Positions 58,113 through 64,000 of a stretch of DNA of 64,000 nucleotides are shown piece by piece. The notes beneath the pieces are model-generated. The model searched no databases. It was given only the letters and a program-made list of their open reading frames with translations, and was not told the origin of the DNA. Source of the stretch: Proteles cristata cristata. Its lineage: Eukaryota > Chordata > Mammalia > Carnivora > Hyaenidae. The number at the start of each line of letters is the position of its first letter. Position 1 is the stretch's first letter. Made by a program: the position numbers and the translations under genes. The stretch is from assembly GCA_017311185.1 (NCBI GenBank), contig JAESUZ010002601.1:62001-126000 (forward strand), read 5' to 3'.

Positions 58113-58863
58113 ATGTTTTCTCCAGATGATTACATTTTTCTTGTCATGCAACTATTTGGACTAATTATTTCTTTTCATATTTTAACATTGCTCTCCTTTT
58201 TTGTCATTATTGTCAGCATCCTTTGTGTGCAAGTCTAATGAATAAAATATTCAACAGTAGTTTAGCTTCCTTTGCTGATTTGATATGGGTAACCTTGACT
58301 TGCTAGGCCTTTATTCACAAGCTTTAAAGTTCCAAGAAAAATATATTTTCCCCAGGAACTAAAAAATTACTTAAAATTATAGAAAATGTGAATATTTGTC
58401 CCCAGTAGAGTGAACAAGAAAATTCAGAACAGCCCTCCTGCTAAGTAAGCACAAGAGGCCAAGTACAAACAGCACTGGAACTTTATAAGGCTATGAAGTA
58501 TTATCAGACCAAGATCTGCCAGGAGATGGAAATCCAAAGAGAATCGCTCTTCAATTCTGCGATAGGCAACTGAGACCCAATGTGTATGAACAGCATGTCT
58601 GGGGTCTTGTGGCATCAGGGGGGTAAAAGTTGATATTCAGAGCCATGCAGAATGGGGCTCTGCTAAACATTTTGTTATTTTGTTATTTAAGCTAGGACCC
58701 TGAAAAACTAAACCCCAGAAATAAAGAAGAACCTACTGTCCTTCCAAACTCAAATGTCAGTCCCTGAAACTTGGATGAGATGACCACACACTGCTAGTTT
58801 CCTTGAGAGGCGCCTGAGAGAAGGGAATGAAAATTGCCTCCAGACATTAAAGTTACTTTAACT
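58113..58863. other. unassigned DNA
   Basis: No gene or family recognised. A 63-codon minus frame at 58,424-58,615 has no motif. Confidence 0.45.
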
Positions 58864-58877
58864 TCCAAATAATTTTT

Positions 58878-59066
58878 CAAGTTTTTTTTTTTTTGAGAGA
58901 CAGAAGAGAGAGCATGAGCAGAGGAGGGAGAGAGAGAATCCCAAGTAAGTGTCACATAGGCAGCACAGAGCCCTGTGCAGGGTTTGATCCCATGAACTGC
59001 TAGATCATGACCTGAGCCAAAATCAAAAGTCAGATGCTTACCTGACTGAGCCCCCCAGGAACCCAC
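58878..59066 (-). mobile_element. CanSINE, reversed
   Basis: A T-run (58,882-58,894) is followed directly by 'gagagacagaagagagagca', 'gggtttgatcccatgaactg' and end 'gactgagccccccaggaacc'. Flanks TCCAAATAATTTTTCAA and CCCAAATAATCCTTAAA. Confidence 0.94.
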
Positions 59067-59085
59067 CCCAAATAATCCTTAAAAC

Positions 59086-59663
59086 ATTTTTATCAACTGA
59101 AATCCTTGGCACACCAAAGAACCAAGCTAGCTGTGGTTTTGTGATTGTTTTTGCAGGCAAGGCAACTCTTTATCCTTCTAACAGTAGATTCTACTTTCAT
59201 ATAAATTCCTCACTGAGTATAAATTTCAAAGTCTTAATTCATTTTCTATTCCTTCCTATGTGTTTTCATCAGGACATAAAAGAATCATAAATTCTCAGCT
59301 TCACAACTAAAAAATTTGAAGAAACATGTTGGAGCTATTCCTTTAGTATATAAAAGTATTGGCCATTTTTTCATATGGCAGCATTTTAGTTATTGCCAAA
59401 GTAAAATAACATGGTCAAGAGATTTTTTTTTTACTCTAATGAATATTGACATAATTAAAATACATATAGGTGGAGACATTCTGATCTATAGTTACCATTT
59501 ATTCCTACTGACAGCTTTTTGAAATTGTGTATGGATATTGGAGGAGAGAGAGCCTGTAAACTCCAAAAGAATGTATGTGTCCCTAATATTTTTATGCATC
59601 TCTAATATTTCACTTGAGAAATTATTCTGTAGCTAGTAGGTCATATGCAGTATAGCCACTATA
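59086..59663. other. unassigned AT-rich DNA
   Basis: No gene or repeat family recognised. Confidence 0.5.
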
Positions 59664-59886
59664 CTCTTCTTCTTCTTCTTCTTTATTAATGTTTAATTAC
59701 CTTTGAGAGAGATAGAGACAGAGACAGAGGCAAAGGGGTAGAGAGAGGGAAACACAGAATCCAAACCAGGCTCCAGGCTCTGAGCTGTCAGCACAGAGCC
59801 TAATGTGGAACTCAAACTCACAGAGTGCAAGATCATGACCTGAGCTGAAGTCGGGCACTTACTGGAGTGAGCCATCTAGATGCCCT
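59664..59886 (-). mobile_element. CanSINE, reversed, with (GAA)n tail
   Basis: The reversed tail is a (TTC)n run at 59,667-59,681, then 'attaatgtttaattaccttt', GA-rich block, 'ctctgagctgtcagcacaga' and end 'gagccatctagatgccc'. It is moderately diverged, with no certain duplication. Confidence 0.92.
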
Positions 59887-59984
59887 GTCAATATGGTCTT
59901 CTTAAGCAAAAATATATACAGCAGCAGATATCATGTCTTTTCTTGTCTTTCTAAACAAACAAATGACCAAATATTTTTTTTTAC

Positions 59985-60094
59985 AGATATGGTGGATGTT
60001 ACAGAATATGGTGATGCTACAGAATATGGTGATGTTCCAGAATATGGTGGACGTTACAGAATATGGTGGATGTTACGGAATATGGTGATGTTAC
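59985..60094 (+). repeat. 18-19 bp minisatellite, six units
   Basis: Units AGAATATGGTGATGTTAC start at 59,985, 60,003, 60,021, 60,039, 60,058 and 60,077. Units four and five have 19 bp because of an extra G. A partial seventh unit follows (ggaaacctgttac). Differences between units include GTTAC/GCTAC/GTTCC and AGAAT/GGAAT. Confidence 0.97.
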
Positions 60095-60350
60095 GGAAAC
60101 CTGTTACAGATCCTTTAGCTTAGCATCCAATCAGTCTCTTGAATTCTAATTATTATGTCCAATGCTTGATGATAAGATTGATGAGCTGGATCAGGAGGGA
60201 AATGAAGGAAGAAAAGAGATTAAGAGATGTAAAAGGAAGGAGAAGAGGGTGAATTTGAGGGTGCAAGAATGGATGAGGACAAAAGGCCTTGCCTTCCAAA
60301 GATATCAAGAAGGGAGAAGAATTAGCCCAGAACAAAAGCTGAGGGTGATA
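60095..60350. other. unassigned purine-rich DNA
   Basis: Purine-rich on plus (gaaggaagaaaagagattaa). Two opposite chance frames of about 60 codons overlap here. Confidence 0.45.
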
Positions 60351-60376
60351 TAAATAAATAAATAAATAAATAAATA
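60351..60376. repeat. (AAAT)n microsatellite
   Basis: Six to seven AAAT units without an adjacent recognisable retroelement. Confidence 0.95.
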
Positions 60377-60479
60377 GCCTTTGCTATTTGAGTAGGAAAG
60401 AGGCATCATTATTTGTTAGTAAGTCAAAAGTACTGAAAACCTCCTTCACCTAGGGTGACTGTCACACAAAGTTATAAAT

Positions 60480-60800
60480 ACCTAAGTAACTAAGAGTTAA
60501 CACTTACTCTGTGCTGCACACTGTTCAAAGCCCAAAGCCAGCTGGTGAGGTTGTACAGGTTGGACCCAGCAAAAGATGGTCTTGGTCATGGAGTAGTGAC
60601 TGGTCACTCTGTCCCAGCTACCTCTTTACCAGCCACCCATGCACTTGGTGGCCCAACTAACACCAGGACTTTCTGTCATTCACCTAAGATGGGCACCTTC
60701 CACTCCTTTGTATAAAGATGCAATATACCGGAAGTGACCCTTCCTAACCATTAGATACCTGTGAACTCATTTTATCCTTCCAACAGTAAGGATTGGACAA
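60480..60800 (-). mobile_element. MIR remnant, reversed, possibly interrupted
   Basis: 'taagagttaacacttactct', 'tgctgcacactgttcaaagc' look like a reversed MIR 3' half. 'tgtgaactcattttatcctt' at about 60,762 would be the continuation. Roughly 220 bp of unrecognised sequence lies between. Confidence 0.45.
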
Positions 60801-60809
60801 CAGCACCAC

Positions 60810-60975
60810 TTTTACTAGTAACATTTGCACAGCGCTTCCTAATTTACAGAATGAACTCTTACAATAATGCAATATTTATTAACTATTGATTTTCCCATTT
60901 TACGAGTACGTAGAAATTAAGTTACTAAGTCAAGTCACACAGAAGGTAGTAACCAGGCTGTTGTGTGAGGTGAGG
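60810..60975 (-). mobile_element. MIR, reversed
   Basis: 'actagtaacatttgcacagc', 'cccattttacgagtacgtag' and 'aagtcacacagaaggtagta' follow the reversed MIR order (atttattgagc / cccattttacagatgagg / ggtcacacagctag). Confidence 0.75.
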
Positions 60976-61019
60976 AAATCTAGTCCCTAGATCCCTGCTT
61001 TAGCAAGGGCTCCTCTTAC

Positions 61020-61100
61020 TGCTGTTTTTCTTTTCTCTTTTCCTGTCTTCTCCACTCTCTTTCTTTCTCTCTTTCTCTTCTTTATTTCTCTTTATGTTTG
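61020..61100. repeat. polypyrimidine tract
   Basis: About 80 bases almost wholly C and T (tttctctttctcttctttat and similar), without a strict repeat unit. Confidence 0.85.
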
Positions 61101-61291
61101 CAAACCTTTGTTGTCTCTCTCTTTCCAACTGACCTGAAAGTAGGCTAACATGTTAATTGAAACTTTTTGGATAACTGGCTCTTGATTTATAAACAGAGGA
61201 TTGCTCCCCTTGCAGAAGCACAAATATATAGATTTTAACCTATTAATTTTCATGTACTGTTTCTTTTTCTGTCATCGTTAGCAAGTAGTTA

Positions 61292-61318
61292 TGCACGCAC
61301 ACACACACACACACACGC
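61292..61318. repeat. (CA)n microsatellite with CG ends
   Basis: GCACGCACACACACACACAC followed by ACGC; about ten CA units bounded by CG. Confidence 0.95.
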
Positions 61319-61640
61319 AAAGTAGTTCACTCACACAACATAAAAAAATTACCCAACAGTTTTGTTAATTTCCTTCCAAAAATTGAAGAACCACAAGCAT
61401 TTTATAAATATAACCTCTCAATAAGAACTCGCACCATCTAGTTTACACGACTTTTTCCACGTTAATATCATAAAAATGAATATAAGTTTTATGTTTAAAG
61501 TGATTCTCTTGCATTATATTTGGTTGTAACAAGTTACTTATGAAAAGAAACTTGGCAGGAAAATGTCAAGTATTTAATATTTCTTTGAAATATTTGTAAC
61601 CTTATTCACTTTTCCTATTCCACCAGCAGTTAATAGTATG

Positions 61641-64000
61641 TTTTTTTTTTTTAAGGTATAACTTCTTTTTTTTTTTTTTACAAATAGTTTATTGTCAAAT
61701 TAGTTTCCACATAACACCCAGTGCTCATCCCCACAAGTGTCCTCCTCCATGCCCACCCTTCCTCCCCCCACATCCACCAGTCCTCAGTTTTTTTCAGCAT
61801 TCAAGAGTCTCTCATGGTTGGCCTCTCTCCCTTTCCCCCACCATTTCCGCCCTTCTTCTCCCCTTGGTCCTCTGTTAAGTTCCTCCTAATCCTCCTATAC
61901 GTGCACACATATGATATTTGTCCTTCTCTGCCTGACTTATTTCGCTCAGCATAACGCCCTCAAGGTCCATCCATGTTGCTACACATGGCCAGATTTCATT
62001 GTTTCTCATTGCCATGTAGTATTCCATGGTATAGATAAACCACATCTTCTTGATCCATTCATCTGTTGATGGACACTTAGGCTCTTTTCATGTTTTAGCT
62101 ATTGTGGAGAGTGCTGCTATGAACATTGCGGTACATGTGCTCCTATGCATCAGCATTTCTGTATCCCTTGGGTAAATTCCTAGCAGTGTTATTGCTGGGT
62201 CATAGGGGAGTTCTATTGTTAGTTTCCTGAGGAACCTCCACACTGTTTTCCAGAGGGGCTGTACCAGTTTATATTCCCACCAAAAGTGTAGGAGGGTGCC
62301 CGTTTCTCCACATCCTCGCCAGCATCTAGAGTTCTCTGATTGGCTCATTTTAGCCACTCTGACTGGCATGAGGTGGTATCTCAGTGTGGTTTTGATTTGT
62401 ATTTCCCTGATGAGGAGCGATGCTGAGCATCGTTTCATGTGTCTGTTGGCCATCTGGATGTCCTCTTTGGAGAAGTGTCTGTTCATATCTTCTGCCCATT
62501 TCTTCACTGGGTTGTTTGTGTTTCGGGCGTGTAGTTTGGTGAGTTCCTTGTAGATTCTGGATATCAACCCTTATCTGATATGTCATTTGCAACTATCTTT
62601 CCCCATTCCGTTGGTTGCCTATTAATTTTCTGGGTTGTTTCCTTTGCTGTGCAGAAGCTTTTAATCTTGATGAGGTCCCAACAGTTTATTTTTGCTCTTG
62701 ATTCCCTTGCTTTTGGGGATGTGTCAAGCAAGAAGTTGCTGCGGTGGAGGTCAAGGAGGTTGTTTCCTGCTTTCTCCTCTAGGGTGTTGATAGTTTCCTG
62801 TCTCACGTTCAGGTCCTTTATCCATTTTGAGTTTATTTTTGTGCATGGTGTGAGAAAATGATCTAGTTTCATTCTTCTGCATGTTGCTGTCCAGTTCTCC
62901 CAACACCATCTGTTAAAAAGGCTGTCTTTTTTCCATTGGATATTCTTTCCTGCTTTGTCAAAGATTAGTTGGCCGTACCTTTGTGGGTCCAAATCTCAGT
63001 TCTCTATGCTATTCCATTGGTCTATGTATCTGTTTTTGTGCCAATACCATACTGTCTTGATGATGACAGCTTTGTAGTAGACGCTAAAGTCTGGGATGGT
63101 GATCCTTCCCGTTTTGGTTTTATTTTTCAGGATTACTTTGGCTATGCGGGGTCTTTTGTGGTTCCATATAAATTTTTGGATAGTTTGTTCTAGTTTTGAG
63201 AAGTATGCTGGTGCAATTTTGATTGGAATTGCATTGAATGTGTAGAGTGCCTTAGGTAGTAATGACATCTTAACTATATTTATTCTTCCTATCCATGAGC
63301 ATGGAATGTTTTTCCATTTCTTTGTGTCTTCTTCAACTTCCTTCATAAGTTTTCTATAGTTTTCATCATACAGATCTCTTGTATCCTTGGTTAGGTTTAT
63401 TCCGAGGTATTTTATGGTTTTTGTGCAATTGTGAATGGGATCAGTTTCTTGATTTCTCTTTCTGTTGCTTCATTGTTGGTGTATAAAAATGCAACCGATT
63501 TCTGTACGTTGATTTTGTAGCCTGCAACTTGGCTGAATTCTTGGATCAGTTCTAGTAGGCTTCTGGTGGAGTCTGTCGGGTTTTCTATGTAGAGTATCAT
63601 GTCATCTGCGAAGAGTGAAAGTTTGACTTCCTCTTTGCCAATTCTGATGCCTTTGGTTTCCTTTTGGTGTCTGATGGCTGATGCTAGGACTTCCAGCACT
63701 ATGTTAAACAGCAGTGGTGAGAGTGGACATCCCTGTCATGTTCCTCATCTCAGGGGGAAAGCTCTCAGTTTTTCCCCGTTGAGGATGATGTTAGCTGAGG
63801 GCTTCTCATAGATGGCTTTGATGATGTTTAAGTAGGCTCCTTCTGTCCCGACTTTCTCGAGGGTCTTTATTAAGAAGGGATGCTGTATTTTGTCAAATGC
63901 TTTTTCTGCATCTATTAACAGGATCACATGGTTTTTATCTTTTCTTTTATTGATATGATGTTTCACATTGTTTGATTTGCGAATGTTGAACCAGCCCTGT
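61641..64000 (-). mobile_element. carnivore LINE-1, 3' part, reversed, continues off the edge
   Basis: Poly-T runs at 61,641-61,652 and 61,665-61,679 are the reversed poly-A tail. AATAAA (reverse of tttatt, 61,688-61,693) precedes it. The 3' UTR covers roughly 61,681-61,950 with C-rich plus-strand sequence. ORF2 follows from about 61,960 to the window edge, from its C-terminal end back to the reverse-transcriptase region. Similarity to expected ORF2 is much higher than in the other LINE-1s here, so this is the youngest LINE-1 in the window. The 5' end, ORF1 and second target duplication lie outside. Confidence 0.96.
62088..64000 (-). pseudogene. LINE-1 ORF2 (endonuclease/reverse transcriptase), broken
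   Basis: Only the reverse transcriptase and C-terminal parts are inside the window. The reverse-transcriptase core is visible at 63,745-63,966 ([19 protein letters not shown]) and 63,412-63,699 ([14 protein letters not shown], the [F/Y]xDD catalytic motif with the neighbouring helix). The C-terminal region with the [16 protein letters not shown] signature is at 62,088-62,567. Breaks: a frame change between the pieces at 63,412 and 63,346; TGA at 62,996-62,998; a one-base loss near 62,568; and a premature TGA at 62,088-62,090, with homologous sequence continuing to about 61,960. It cannot make a full ORF2 protein. Confidence 0.93.

Noticed and set aside
62296..62861. Plus-strand open frames of 85 and 93 codons
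   Set aside because: They are antisense shadows of LINE-1 ORF2.

Overview
This window is mammalian nuclear DNA, most likely from a cat-family carnivore (Felidae). The main evidence is 26 copies of a tRNA-Lys-derived CanSINE. Each has the head motif GCGCCTGGGTGGCTCAGTCGG, a GGTTCGAGCCC B box, a CT-rich 3' part and an A-rich tail, in the form I associate with felids rather than dogs, bears or mustelids. A carnivore-type LINE-1 at the right edge agrees with this. The DNA is AT-rich, and every open reading frame is either short or explained by a retroelement. I found no host protein-coding exon, tRNA, rRNA, CRISPR array or CpG-island promoter. It reads as a gene desert or the inside of a very long intron.

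Layout. 0-5.5 kb: the tail of an LTR-like repeat, three CanSINEs and unassigned AT-rich DNA. 5.5-10.4 kb: an old LINE-1 on the minus strand, interrupted by two CanSINEs and a Tc1/mariner-type DNA transposon flanked by TA. 10.5-24 kb: ancient MIR, MER5-like and MLT1-like pieces, two CA microsatellites, a possible LTR near 18.1-18.9 kb, and a short coding-like island at 21.7-21.9 kb. 24.6-27.7 kb: an L1MB-like LINE-1 on minus, holding a probable solo LTR and a CanSINE. 28-36 kb: mostly unassigned sequence with an L1 3' end, a GATA microsatellite, a MIR and an LTR-like element. 36.2-40 kb: a dense pile of CanSINEs and LINE-1 pieces in mixed order and orientation. 41.3-44.3 kb: three LTR-like elements followed by a decayed ERVL internal region of dUTPase type. 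44.5-46.4 and 49.5-53 kb: plus-strand LINE-1 remnants. 53-61.6 kb: CanSINEs, MIRs, an 18-bp minisatellite and unassigned DNA. 61.6-64 kb: the 3' part of a carnivore LINE-1 on minus with a broken ORF2, continuing past the window edge.

Nothing here works together as a pathway. The biology that can be read is the history of retroelement insertion: target-site duplications, nesting order, and microsatellites grown from element tails. I found no convincing undescribed system. The best leads for follow-up are the 54-codon coding-like island at 21,719-21,883 (minus), the nested Tigger-like element, a CanSINE dimer inside one target duplication, and a GAAA tract that appears to have grown from a CanSINE target site. 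Family names rest on remembered consensus patterns and were not checked against a repeat library.
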